Assembly (NCBI GenBank): GCA_963693365.1
Contig: CAVNZM010000008.1
Location: 1,674,001 to 1,738,000, forward strand
Reading direction: 5' to 3'
DNA from: Amoebidium appalachense
Taxonomy: Eukaryota; Ichthyosporea
Length of the DNA stretch: 64,000 nt
Notes under the pieces: model-generated
What the model was told of the DNA's origin: nothing
The model's database searches: none
Seen by the model: only the letters and a program-made list of their open reading frames with translations
Position numbers and translations under genes: made by a program
In this document: positions 24,170 through 35,753 of the stretch, in pieces
Layout of the letters: each line of letters opens with the position of its first letter
Numbering within the stretch: position 1 is the stretch's first letter

Positions 24170-25748
24170 TGTTAAATTGTATAAGTATTTGGGATGGAAG
24201 CAGAGACACAGTGGTGCAGTGTGAAAACACCACAGACACACACAACAACAAAACACGGAACGATCGGAGCAGTGTACACAACAGACATCAATGTTTAGAC
24301 ACGACTGAACTGAATTTATTCTGATCTTGGAATAAATACCTGAAATTCCTCTAAGTCCAATCCATACATGATTTCCGACCAGTCGGAAATCAGATCTATC
24401 TGTTAAATTGTATAAGTATTTGGGATGTAAGCAGAGACACAGTGGTGCAGTGTGAAAACACCACAGACACACACAACAACAAAACACGGAACGATCGGAG
24501 CAGTGTACACAACAGACATCAATGTTTAGACACGACTGAACTGAATTTATTCTGATCTTCGAATAAATACCTGAAATTCCTCTAAGTCCAATCCATACAT
24601 GATTTCCGACCAGTCGGAAATCAGATCTATCTCTAATAGAAACCAATCACTAAGAACCAATTGCTTTCAGAGAGATCCGGTACGCGGAGACGTACACGAT
24701 AGGACACAGACACTAGTTAAGATCAACTCGTGTCATCATCAAGGAAGTTCTAACCTATGACATACTGCAAAGACTCAGACATATCACACTTAACCTTGAT
24801 GATTGGTTAAAGCCCGGCAACACATGAAAACTAAAGTGAATTAATGAAGTCTAAACACACATGCTATTCTAAGTGTAGCCTAAGTGTGTTACCGTCCAAT
24901 GAACACGTATTAAGTAACACAAATCTACCTAACATATATTAGTAGAAAAGAAATACGATTATACACATGAAGACAAGGAGAGAAAGAAAAGAAAATAAGG
25001 AAGGAGAAAGAGGAAGGAAAAGAGAGCACAGATCAACAAACAAGATAGTAATTGCATAACTATAACCAGAGATATTTATGTACACACGAACATGTACACG
25101 TCTCTCCCTGAGTGGGTGGATCCGTGTACACACATATAAATATTCTAATCGATATTACAACACACGATTAAAGCCGATACAACACGATTACAAGTATACA
25201 AGCATATCGGAGATCGATGCTACACTTTACATAATAGGAGTGTGGCATTTACACTAAGCAAATGAACTGAAACATAACACAAACTGAGAAGATCTTACCA
25301 TATGTAAATACTACGTATTACAACACTATCTCTAATAGAAACCAATCACTAAGAACCAATTGCTTTCAGAGAGATCCGGTACGCGGAGACGCACACGATA
25401 GGACACAGACACTAGTTAAGGTCAACTCGTGTCATCATCAAGGAAGTTCTAACCTATGACATACTGCAAAGACTCAGACATATCACACTTAACCTTGATG
25501 ATTGGTTAAAGCCCGGCAACACATGAAAACTAAAGTAAATTAATGAAGTCTAAACACACATGCTATTCTAATCGATATTACAACACACGATTAAAGCCGA
25601 TACAACACGATTACAAGTATACAAGCATATCGGAGATCGATGCTACACTTTACGTAATAGGAGTGTGGCATTTACACTAAGCATATGAACTGAAACATAA
25701 CACAAACTGAGCAGATCTTACCATATGTAAATACTACGTATTACAACA
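24170..25748 (-). repeat. 3' LTR of C2, interrupted by a solo LTR
   Basis: Segments 24170-24400 and 25326-25748 together match the 5' LTR at 30671-31321. The break carries the duplicated pentamer CTATC (24396-24400 and 25326-25330). Confidence 0.93.
24401..25325 (-). repeat. solo LTR (long subtype) nested in the C2 3' LTR
   Basis: This 925-bp LTR begins and ends with the family termini TGTTAAATTG...TTACAACA and is bordered by CTATC on both sides. It carries 276 bp (24866-25141) that the C2 LTRs lack but the LTR at 39103-41630 has. The internal region was lost, presumably by LTR-LTR recombination. Confidence 0.93.
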
Positions 25749-25855
25749 TCCCCACTTAAGACTTTGAAGTTTGTGTTATCATATCCCCACTGAACTAGTG
25801 AAATCTCCCCACTTGAGAACAGAAACGAAAAAAAATTAAAGTGTGTACTTTTCGC

Positions 25856-25968
25856 GGGGGGGGGGGGGGGGGGGGGGGGGGAGAAGGGGGGGGGAGGGGG
25901 GGGGAAGGGGGGGGGGGAAGGGGGGGGGGGGGGGGAGGGGGGGGGGGGGGGAAGGAGGGGGGGAAGGA
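25856..25968. repeat. G-rich tract in the 3' leader of C2
   Basis: About 110 bp of G with scattered A, lying between the C2 stop codon and its 3' LTR. On the RNA-sense strand it is a C/T tract. Confidence 0.95.
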
Positions 25969-26184
25969 ACCGGGGCAAAAACAACGAATATGTATAACGT
26001 GTATAGTCGGGGTTTGATTAACTGGGTTTTAAACCAGTGAAAGATAGAGTAGAGTCATGGTACAGGTCAAACCTTATATATAAACCCTAAGTGGGCATAC
26101 CCACAAAGGCAATATACATATGAAATAATGATTATGGTAAAGTAAGTAGTAAACATTAGAAAACCACTCTTGAAGTAGGACGGG

Positions 26185-29100
26185 TCAATCGACAATATCC
26201 GGCACACAAAGTCGGGCACGATGGGTGACATGACTCGGGCCGAGGAGGGGTTTGGTGAGGATGTCGGCCAAGTTGTGGGCTGACTCGACGTAGTGGACAA
26301 CAACATCCCCACTGGCAATGTAGTCTTTGGTGTTGTGATACCGGACGGCAATGTGTTTGGTACGGTGCTTGATGCCGGTGGAGTTGACGATGGCAATGGT
26401 CGACTGGTTGTCACAGTACACCGTAGTCGGAGCAAGCATGGGCCGGGGCCCGGGTAGCCGAGTTCCTTGAAGAGGTCACCGACCCAAGCAACTTCCTGGG
26501 TGCCAGCATTGAGAGCAATCAGCTCAGCTTCGGTGGTGCTGGTGGCCGTGATGGGCTGGAGCTTAGAGTACCAGATGATGGGCATACCAGCAAACTCGAT
26601 GATGTAGCCGGTGGTAGACTTCTTGCTGTCGGCACAACCAGCAAAGTCAGCATCCGTGTAGCATTCGAGTATGGGGGGCTGGGTGGCCGAGTACTTGTAG
26701 TCAATGCCAAGGTCAATGGTGCCGAGCAGGTACCAGGCCACACGACGGAGAAGGTCCCAGTGAGTCTTGCCGGGGTTGGTGCTGAACCGACCAAGGAAGC
26801 CGATGGCATAGGCAATGTCGGGACGTGTGCACCGTGCCACCCAGAGGAGACGGCCGAGTAACTCACGGTACGGCACGGTGAACGGTTGGGGGGGGCAGTC
26901 AGCCAGGGATACGGTGGTGCCTGCAGGGATGGGGGTAGACTTGGACTTGGCATCGGTGAGGTTGAAGTCGTGGATGATATCCATGATGTAAGACCTCTGG
27001 TGCATGTGGAGGTGATGGGGAGCAGAGTGACTAAAATCAACACCGAGCATACGGTCAAATGGACTCATACGACAGCTGGCCATCTTGCTGATGTGGGCAG
27101 CCAGGTCACTGGCAGCAGTAGAACCCCGGGTGTTGGTGATGGTGGAGTCGTCGACGTAGTTACCAGCCCGAACCACATCGTTGTTGGGGAAGAACCGGAG
27201 GTAGATGCACGGGTCGGTCTTAGTACGGGTCAGGCCATGGGCAAGAAGAATGCCGTCGAGGAAGTCGTACCAAGCCTTGGAGGCTTGCTTGAGGCCGTAC
27301 AGGGCTTTCTTGAGTCTCCAGACCTTGCCAAGTGTGGCCATGGTGATGAATCCCGGGGGTTGTTTCATGTAGATGGTCTCGGTGAGTGGGCTGTTGAGAA
27401 AGGCCGTAGACACGTCGAGTTGATGGATGTCATGACCTTCAACAACGGCCAGAGCTAGGATAGCACGGAGACCAGCCGGACGGATGACAGGGCTCTCAAT
27501 CAACTCATAGTCAACACCGTATTGCTGACTGAAGCCTTGAGCAACACCACGTGCCTTGATCTTGGTGTCACCAGCCGAGTTGAGAGTTTTCTCGGAGACA
27601 ATCCACTTGAAGCCGACGATGTTAGCACCAGGGGGAGGGTCAACAAGTTCAAAGATGTCTTTGTCGACGAAGGCTTGATACTCAGCAGTGAGGGCTGACT
27701 TGACCTGGTCACCATTGGGTCCGGAGCACAGTTGATGGACAAGTTTGGGTAGTTGGTCGATGTTGATGGGGGGACCGGGGGGGACTGGGAGGGTGGTGGT
27801 GGCTTGAAGTCCAACCTTGCCCTGTAGACGGGCAGAACGACGGGGTGCAGGAACCGGGGGAGGTGGAGACGGGGGGGGGGAACTTGGAAGTTCGGAATTG
27901 CAGGGGGAGCAACCTCCGGGCTGGACGGGGCCGAGTGGAAGTTGTCGGGGGAGCCGGGTCGGATGGGTGTGACGTTGCCAGGGGCAGGATGAGGGTCGGC
28001 AGGCTGGACGGGCACGGGGGCAGGGGGGCCGGTGGGGGGGGGGTGTCGGGGGAACGACGATGGCAGGAGGGGGGCCAGAGTACACCAGACAAACATCATC
28101 TTCAGTGGCAACTGTGGGGGGTGGGGTGGTCGAGGTAGCAGTGGTGTCGGGGGTCGGAAGTGTTGATGGAATGTCGGACGGGAGATAAGCTGATTCGTCG
28201 AAAATCACATCACGGAAGAGGCCGACACGATGGGTGGTGGGATTGAAGATCCGGTGGCAGTGTGATTGAAGATCATAGCCGATGTACATGCCGAGTTTGA
28301 CGGTGGGGGCCAGCTTGTTCCGTTTAGAGGCTGGCACATGAGTGTAGGCAGGGCAACCGAACACCTTGAGCTCGGAGATGTCGGGCTTGACACCGTAGAA
28401 AACCGCGAATGGTGTACGACCATTGGCAGTCGTGGACGGGGTGACGTTGATGATGTAGGCGGCATGTTGGAGGGCCTCAGCCCACAGTTTGGGGGACAGA
28501 GACTGATCTTGGACTTGATGGAGGAGGCAACGAACAATCTCTTGGAGGAACCGCATACGACGTTCAACATAGCCGTTCAGTTGAGGGCAGTCCACCGGAG
28601 CATAGCTGGCCTTGATGCCCTGGGAGAGGCAAAAAGCACGGGTAGCCTTGGAGGTGAACTCAGAGCCGGAGTCGAAGTGGTAGACACCAACTTTGGAGGG
28701 GGCATGGGTAGCAACGAGGTTGGTGTGAGCTGTGAGAATGTCCAGGGTGGTTGTACGGTCGGCCATCGGGTAGATCTTGACGAGTCCAGAGGCACGGCAG
28801 ACAGTGACGAGAGCAACCTTGGAACCTCCGTACGATGTTGTGGTAGGCTCAAAAAAATCCCAATGCCATTCATGACCGGGGATGTTGGAGTGAGGACGGT
28901 CACCCTTGAACGGAGCCTTGGTGGTTTTACCCATAATGCAGCCATGACAATCAGGAACATCACAGTCGACGACAGACGAGGGGAGACCAATAACAAGGTC
29001 GTGTTTCACCATGCCCTTGATGCTGGTCATAGCACGGTGCCCCAGACGATGGTGCCAGATGGATGGGTTAACACTGGTAGTGGCAGCCAGAGCCACAGGA

Positions 29101-30608
29101 CGAGTGGGTGGTTGAATGGTGTAGTCCTTGAAGTAATACAGACCGTTGTGTAGACGGAGGTTGACGAGATGACGGCCGGTGAGTCGGTCGAAGAGGAATG
29201 ACGGAGTGGAGGCATCATTCAAATCACCCTTGATGTATTCGGCAGCAGCTTGGGATGTTGAAATGAGGAAGGCTTGGCCAGACGGGGTGTAGTAGGCTTC
29301 AATGGTAAGGGTGGCAGTGCCATGGTCGGTGGTGGTGTTGATGACGATATGGCCGGTGTGAGTGGCCAAGACGGGGGTGCCATTGAAGGCAGCAACGGGA
29401 GTCGGTGTCGGAAGGGGAGTGAGGTCACGGAAGAACTCACGGGTGGGGCAGACAGTCATGTTGCACCCGGAATCCCAGGCAGGGTCGGAGGACACGGGGA
29501 CGGAGCTAGCATTGTATGCCGAGAAAGCAAAGGAGACAGATTTCTCACTGCCTTGACGGGAACGGTTGTGTCTGGACATACGGCATTTCGGCTCAGGGCA
29601 ATCGATGATCGTGTGATCAGGCTCGTGGCAGTAGGAGCATGCTTTCACGGACGGGGTGTTAGAACGAGCCGGGGAATCAGAACGACGGGAACCCGAGAAA
29701 CGGGAACGACTGGGGGAACGAGACGTGGACCGGAAGGCAGGCCGGTGGGGGGAACGGGATCGGGTGTGCTGACGGGAGAGACGAGTTCGGAGGTCCGTGC
29801 CAGGGGTACGGTCAAGTCGGTTGCGTAGGTCACGGCGAGGAAGATCACGGGGGGGAGCACTGGCATTTAATGCCATGCTGGACTTGGAGGCACGGTGGGC
29901 ACGGTTGCTCCGGAGTTGCATCTTGAGGTCTTGACGTAACTCGATGCCCTTGACGTGGTTGTGGAGGGACTCGAAGTCGGGGAATAGCTTATCACCGAAG
30001 TGATAGTCTTCGATAAGACGGTTGAACTCAGGGGTGAGGTCGTCTCTGGTGGTGAGTTCATTGAAGAACTTCTCAGCTAGACGAGTGAAGTGAATGGACT
30101 CATCTTGGAGGGACTGGAGCTGGTTCACGATGGTCTGCAGACGACTCAGGTAGGTGGTGAATGATTCACCGGGCTGAAGGGCACAGGCATCCCACTGACG
30201 GTGAAGGATGCGGATCTGATCGGGTTTGCCTTGGAGGTAGTGTTGACGGAATTTCCACATGGCCCGTTCAGGGTCCATGCCAATACGGTACTGGGCAACG
30301 GTGGTGAGGACGGAAGGGTCGATGTTCTGTATCATATGGAGCAGGAGGCAATTGCGGGCCTCCTTGAGTTCCGCGGTAGTGCCGTAGCCATAGAAGGGGG
30401 GTTCACCGTCAACCGCGACGGTGGTAGGGGGGACGTAGTTGTCAGCAAGTACAACATCCACGAGTCGGACACCTTTAGTGCCGGTCATCATGCCGAGAAA
30501 AATGATTTCCCATTGAAAATAGGTGGTTTTGCTATCGGGACCAGTCTTCCCTTCACCTTTCCACATGGTTAATAATATTTTGTTTACATCAGTTTTGTTT
30601 GGATCCAT
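26185..30608 (-). CDS. C2 Gag-Pol polyprotein (copia), one frameshift
   Basis: It starts at an ATG at 30608-30606 (MDPNKTDVNKILLTMWKGEG); the frame is also open upstream into the LTR. Gag has an arginine/serine-rich segment and a zinc knuckle, CSYCHEPDHTIIDC. The protease site is WDSGCNMTVCP. The integrase has its HHCC part (WHHRLGHRAM..., CHGCIMGKTTK) and acidic triad residues in HWDFFEP, FDSGSEFTSK and LNGYVERR. A proline-rich linker follows. Reverse transcriptase has LDVSTAFLNSPL and YVDD (GNYVDDSTITN). RNase H has CYTDADFAG and TEAELIAL. At about 26440-26450, in a CCCGGGCCCCGGCCC stretch, one indel shifts the frame; the correct RNase H end (VYCDNQSTIAIV, HRTKHIAVRYH, LADILTKPL) lies in another frame and stops at 26185. 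It copies its RNA into DNA and integrates it in the nucleus. Total length, about 1,470 residues, is normal for copia. Confidence 0.92.
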
Positions 30609-30670
30609 GATTGAAAAACGAGCGCTAGTTCTAGATGTGTGTAGGGAGCGTGCAAAAGGGCTGCATAACC

Positions 30671-31321
30671 TGTTAAATTGTATAAGTATTTGGGATGGAA
30701 GCAGAGACACAGTGGTGCAGTGTGAAAACACCACAGACACACACAACAACAAAACACGGAACGATCGGAGCAGTGTACACAACAGACATCAATGTTTAGA
30801 CACGACTGAACTGAATTTATTCTGATCTTCGAATAAATACCTGAAATTCCTCTAAGTCCAATCCATACATGATTTCCGACCAGTCGGAAATCAGATCTAT
30901 CTCTAATAGAAACCAATCACTAAGAACCAATTGCTTTCAGAGAGATCCGGTACGCGGAGACGCACACGATAGGACACAGACACTAGTTAAGGTCAACTCG
31001 TGTCATCATCAAGGAAGTTCTAACCTATGACATACTGCAAAGACTCAGACATATCACACTTAACCTTGATGATTGGTTAAAGCCCGGCAACACATGAAAA
31101 CTAAAGTAAATTAATGAAGTCTAAACACACATGCTATTCTAATCAATATTACAACACACGATTAAAGCCGATACAACACGATTACAAGTATACAAGCATA
31201 TCGGAGATCGATGCTACACTTTACGTAATAGGAGTGTGGCATTTACACTAAGCATATGAACTGAAACATAACACAAACTGAGAACTTATCTTACCATATG
31301 TAAATACTACGTATTACAACA
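30671..31321 (-). repeat. 5' LTR of C2
   Basis: This 651-bp LTR has ends TGTTGTAATACG (minus strand, at 31321) and CAATTTAACA (at 30671). It lacks the 276-bp segment of the long subtype. GGTTATGCAGCCC follows on the minus strand, where a primer-binding site is expected; the priming tRNA was not identified. Confidence 0.93.
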
Positions 31322-31326
31322 CAAGG

Positions 31327-34102
31327 CCCCATTCTCCGGCACCAGAACCCAGTGCCCCTTCCCCGGTGCCAAGTGGCACATGGACTTCTTCGAACCTCCC
31401 TGTGCCTCCTATGGTGGCTACAAGGTGGCCCTCGTGTGTACCTGTGATGCCTCCGGCTACACCATCGTGTACCTCCTCCGTGATCGATCCGAAACTCTCG
31501 AATACGTCAAGGCCCTGGTTGAGACTACTGACAAGCAACCCGACAAGGTGGTGACCCACTTCCGTTCATACTCTGGGTCCGAGTTCACCTCCCATGCTAT
31601 GGAGCAGTACTGTCAGTCCAAGGGCATCATTCAGGAATTTGCCCCGGTTGACTGCCCCCAACTCAACGGCTTCGTTGAACGTAAGATGAGGGATCTGCAG
31701 GAGATCGTTCGGTGCTTCCTTCATCAGGACAAGGCCGACTCCCTTTCCCCCAAGCTGTGGGGAGCTGCTCTCAAGCATGCTGCCTACATCATCAACGTGA
31801 CCCCGGCCAGAGCTGCCAATGGCCGTACACCGTTTGAAATTTTCTACGGTGTCAAGCCTGACATCTCCCACCTGCACGTGTTCGGCTGCCCTGCCTATGT
31901 ACACGTCCCTGCATCCAAACGAGATAAGTTGGCCTCTACCGTCAAACTCGGCACCTACGTGGGCTGGGATATCACCAACAAAGCCCACAAGATCATGAAT
32001 CTACGTGGCAACACGGTCAACCTCTACCGCGATGTCGTCTTCGACGAATCACAATTCACCACGGCATCCAATCAGATTTCTGTGCAGGCCACCAATCAGA
32101 CGACCTCAATCGATCCATCCCTGCATTGAATCGGAAATTCCAATTCCGATGACGATGAAATTCCGTCGGTGATTATCCGTCGTTCCCCCCGTCGTGTACC
32201 TGCCCCCGTGGCTCCACCCCCCCCCCCCCCCCCCCCCACCGGCCAGCAACCCCTGCTGCCGGCCCCTGCCGTCAATGACCACGTACCTGGTCATCTCACC
32301 CCGGTTCGTCCTGGGTCTCCGGAGTTCCACTCGGCCCCGTCCAGCCCCGTGTTATCCAACTCCCCCCTCAACACGGCACCCATCCCTGGCTTCCAGGCCC
32401 CCATCCCCGACCACCGAGTGTCTGTCCCAGACACCCCCCCGGCCCCTGAGCCCCTCCGTACCGTCCCCCGTCGTTCCTCCCGTCTCTCCTCTCGGCCTGC
32501 CATGGCTATGGTGAGCATCTCCCGACCCAGCCTTGATGTGTCTCAGCTGCCCCGGTCAATTCAGAAGCTGTGCTCCGGCACCAAGGGTGATGACGTGGTG
32601 ACTGCCCTCACTGCCGAGTACAAGGCTTTCATCGACAAGGACATCTTCGACGTAGTTGAGCCCCCCTCCGATGCCAACATCATCCGATTCAAGTGGATTG
32701 TCACGGAGAAGGTCCTCAACTCTGCTGGTGACACCAAGATCAAGGGTCGTGGTGTGGCCAAGGGTTTCACCCAAGTCTACGGTGTTGACTACGGTGAAAA
32801 CTCTTCCCCCGTCGTCATGTCCTCCTCCGTCCGTGCCCTGCTTGCCCTCGGTGTGCAACAGGACCACGAGATCCATCAACTCGACATCAGCACGGCCTTC
32901 CTCAACAGCCCCCTCGACGAGACTTTGTACATGGAGCAACCTCCTGGCTTTATCCTCCCTGGCAATGAACACAAAGTCTGGAAACTCAAGAAGGCCATCT
33001 ACGGACTCAAGCAGGCATCCCTGGCATGGTACGAGTTCTTCAACTCCATTCTCATTGCCCACGGCCTCACCCGTCTCCGTTCCGATCCGTGTGTCTACTT
33101 CCGTCAGTTCCCCAACGGGCACATCATCCGTTCGGGCAACTACGTTGATGATGCCATCATCACCTGCACACGGAACTCCACCATCATGCTGGGGCTTGTT
33201 CGTCACATCACGAAGTCTGCCGAGTGCAAGGTCGGTCTGCCAGACATCTTCCTCGGCACCCAACTGCTGTACACCCGTGACTCCCTCAAGCTGCTGCAGT
33301 CCTCCTACATCAAGGACATCATCACCGACTTCAACCTGGTCGATGCCAAGCCTAAGGCCACCCCTATTCCCGTGGGCACCATCATCAACGAGACCTCCCT
33401 CTCATCCCTGCCCACCACCGCCCCTACCGTGAACTCCTCGGCCGTCTGCTGTGGGTTGCTCGGTGCTCCCGGCCTGACATCTCGTATGCCATTGGCTACC
33501 TCGGCCGATTCAGCTCCAAGCCCACCAAGACTGCCTGGGAGCTTCTCCTCCGTGTCGTTCGTTATCTGCTCGGCACCATCAACCTCGGCCTCTACTACAA
33601 GAAGAAGGCCCCCAACAGCAAGGTGCCCCGGGCCATCCTTGAGTGCTACTCGGATTCTGACTTTGCTGGTTGCCCCACCACCCGTCGTTCCACGTCTGGG
33701 TACGTCATCCTCCTCGAAGGCTCCCCCGTCACCTACCACTCCAAGCTGCAGACGATCACTGCAACTTCCACCTGTGAGGCCGAGCTCCTGGCCCTCAATG
33801 CTGCCATGCAAGATGTTGTCTGGCACCGTGATCTACTAAAGGAGCTGGGCTACCCCATGACCGAGCCCACCCCAGTGTACTGTGACAATCAGTCCACCAT
33901 TGCTCTGGTCCACTCCAACACCATCAAGCACCGGACCAAGCACATTGCCGTTCGTTACTTCAACACCAAGGACTACATCAACAGTGGGGACGTCACTGTC
34001 ACCTACATCGACACCAAGAAGAACCTGGCCGACATCTTCACCAAGCCTCTGGCTGGTCCGGCCCACGACACACACCGTGCCAACCTCAGTCTCCGTGACT
34101 AA
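31327..34102 (+). pseudogene. C1 integrase, reverse transcriptase and RNase H block
   Basis: It continues the C1 frame after the C2 insertion. Integrase core motifs are WHMDFFEPP, SYSGSEFTSH and LNGFVERKMRD. A TGA at 32127-32129 breaks the linker, and the same frame continues after it. Reverse transcriptase shows QLDISTAFLNSPL and GNYVDDAIIT. Near 33415-33430 a frameshift occurs: the conserved YRELLGRLLWVARC stretch is in a different frame from the preceding TPIPVGTIINE. RNase H is intact in the new frame (CYSDSDFAGC, TCEAELLALNAA, YCDNQSTIAL) to TAA at 34100-34102. With the earlier nonsense codon there are at least three lesions, so this copy cannot make a full polyprotein. Confidence 0.92.
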
Positions 34103-34368
34103 CCCGTGCACTGGTGTTCATCATCAAGTGGTTTCTGAGTAGGTTGGGGCCCTGGACAGCAGTTGACACACCTACGGTGATCAAGATGCCTCCCAACGAA
34201 AGTCTACTACTCCTCATCGTTTCTCTTCATCAGTGGGGACTCAGTCTTACATCGTCATATGTGTGCATCTTCAGTGGGGATTATTCTCCACCATCCGTCG
34301 TTTATTTATATTCATATCCCACCATATATATTGGTTTTCTTCTATATTCGACTTTATATATATGTCGA

Positions 34369-34542
34369 ACTGGGATGGCGTCCCAGTATAAATAATTATC
34401 TATAGCCATGGCGTGCTGGTTGACTGCCAGTCTAAACCTAGTCCACGGGATGCACCTTCCCCGTGTCTTAACTGGTTGACAACCAGTCTATAAATCAGTC
34501 CACAAGATGTTCATGCCTTGTGTTTACCTGGGTGGTCCCCAG
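34369..34542 (+). other. array of four short hairpins, each followed by TATAAA/TAAAC
   Basis: Between the C1 stop codon and its 3' LTR lie ACTGGGATGGCGTCCCAGT (34369-34387), CTGGTTGACTGCCAG (34416-34430), ACTGGTTGACAACCAGT (34471-34487) and CTGGGTGGTCCCCAG (34528-34542). Each is followed within a few bases by a T(C)TATAAA/TATAAAC/CTAAAC tail. Spacing is 47-57 bp. C2 has a related unit, ACTGGTTTAAAACCCAGT (minus, near 26023-26040). Confidence 0.7.
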
Positions 34543-34819
34543 TATAAACCATTAGCCACCAACACGTCACACATACACTAGTGTTTCCTCTATATATATA
34601 TATCGCCGATAACCACCATGATTTATTGTTTCGAGTCTTCAGAGGCAACCGTCGTTGTGTGCCTTCTCAGTTTTGATTCTCTCCTTCCCACCTCAAGGAT
34701 CTTCGGTTTGCATCCTCGAGTGGGGACACTTGAGTGTGACGGCCCCTCCTGTGTTTGGACCTCATCTACCGTCACATCAACAGACACGAGAACACAAACT
34801 TCAACCCCTTGAGTGGGGA

Positions 34820-34913
34820 TGTTGGAATACGTCACCATGTATGACAGCAAGAGCCTTGAAGTATGTATGTGTTCTAGCTTGTTTGTATTCGTGTCTGCTT
34901 TCCTTCTTTGTGC

Positions 34914-35005
<92 letters not shown>

Positions 35006-35753
35006 CCCCCCCCCCCCCCCCCGTATCTCTCTCTCCCTTGTTTCTGTGGGCACAGATATCTGTAGATCTGTGCACACCTGGCTCCCTTGCCTGATAAGAA
35101 CTTATTGTGTTTTTATTTCTGTTTGCTCTCCTCTGTTTATCTGAGAGGTAGCGTGATTGGCTAGCCTCACTCGTTGTCTTTCCTTTATTTCAAAATGGCC
35201 TAGTTTTGTTCTCAAAAGGATGGCTCGCCAATAGTCGCGAGCGAGTACATCTGTAGATTGTGTTGTGCATTCCTGTCTGTTAATATATGTGTCTTGTGAT
35301 TGGACAATAGATATATATGGAATTCGGTTTATTGCAAAGTGTCTTCACTTTGAGAGTGTCGACTATTAGGAAATATATGTATTTAAATAAGTTCCTTTAT
35401 AGGGACGAACATAAATATATATGTGAGTTAATAGTGACTAGATGTATAATTACTTAATTTATTTAAGTAAGAGTTTCTAAACTTTAGTTTAATCGAAAGT
35501 TGGAATGCGTATGCTCTGTCGGAATGTGTTTTTCTATCTTCTGATAGAACCGATTGGTTCTCCCTCTTTAGTTGTGATAAGGTGATAAGTCGCAAGTACA
35601 AAAGGAACCGAGAGCACAATAAAGAATCAGTTGTTGTTTGAAATCTTTCAATGTCTCGTGAACAACTCCGATTGCCCTCTCATTAATGTGTTAGTCGTGT
35701 TTTACATGACACCTCTGTGCACTCTGCTCCCTTAGACCCGTACAAAAGCAACA
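34820..35753 (+). repeat. 3' LTR of C1 (934 bp)
   Basis: It starts TGTTGGAATACGTCACC after the purine tract TTGAGTGGGGA and ends TACAAAAGCAACA. It contains a (CT)n array with a C-run (about 34914-35022). Confidence 0.9.

Larger units (their letters stand above)
24170..31321 (-). mobile_element. Ty1/copia retrotransposon C2, nearly intact
   Basis: The element is oriented leftward. Its 5' LTR is 30671-31321 and its 3' LTR is 24170-25748 (itself split by a solo LTR). Ends are TGTT...AACA, and the 5-bp target duplication CAAGG flanks it (24165-24169 and 31322-31326). The two LTRs are almost identical, so the insertion is recent. The only coding defect seen is one frameshift in RNase H. On the minus strand a purine tract, AAGTGGGGA, abuts the 3' LTR at 25749. 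Confidence 0.95.
22257..35753 (+). mobile_element. Ty1/copia retrotransposon C1, decayed and split by element C2
   Basis: The element comprises a truncated 5' LTR (22257-22389), gag-pol in two blocks (22510-24169 and 31327-34102) and a full 3' LTR (34820-35753). The blocks are interrupted by C2 (24170-31321) with a 5-bp target duplication CAAGG at 24165-24169 and 31322-31326. Domain order is Gag, protease, integrase, reverse transcriptase, RNase H, diagnostic of Ty1/copia. Confidence 0.9.

Noticed and set aside
26886-30572. Plus-strand ORFs up to 295 codons opposite C2
   Set aside because: They mirror the minus-strand Gag-Pol frame in a GC-rich gene; codon-shadow composition and no independent motifs.
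31566-33826. Minus-strand ORFs (up to 235 codons) opposite C1 polymerase
   Set aside because: Antisense shadows of integrase and reverse transcriptase.
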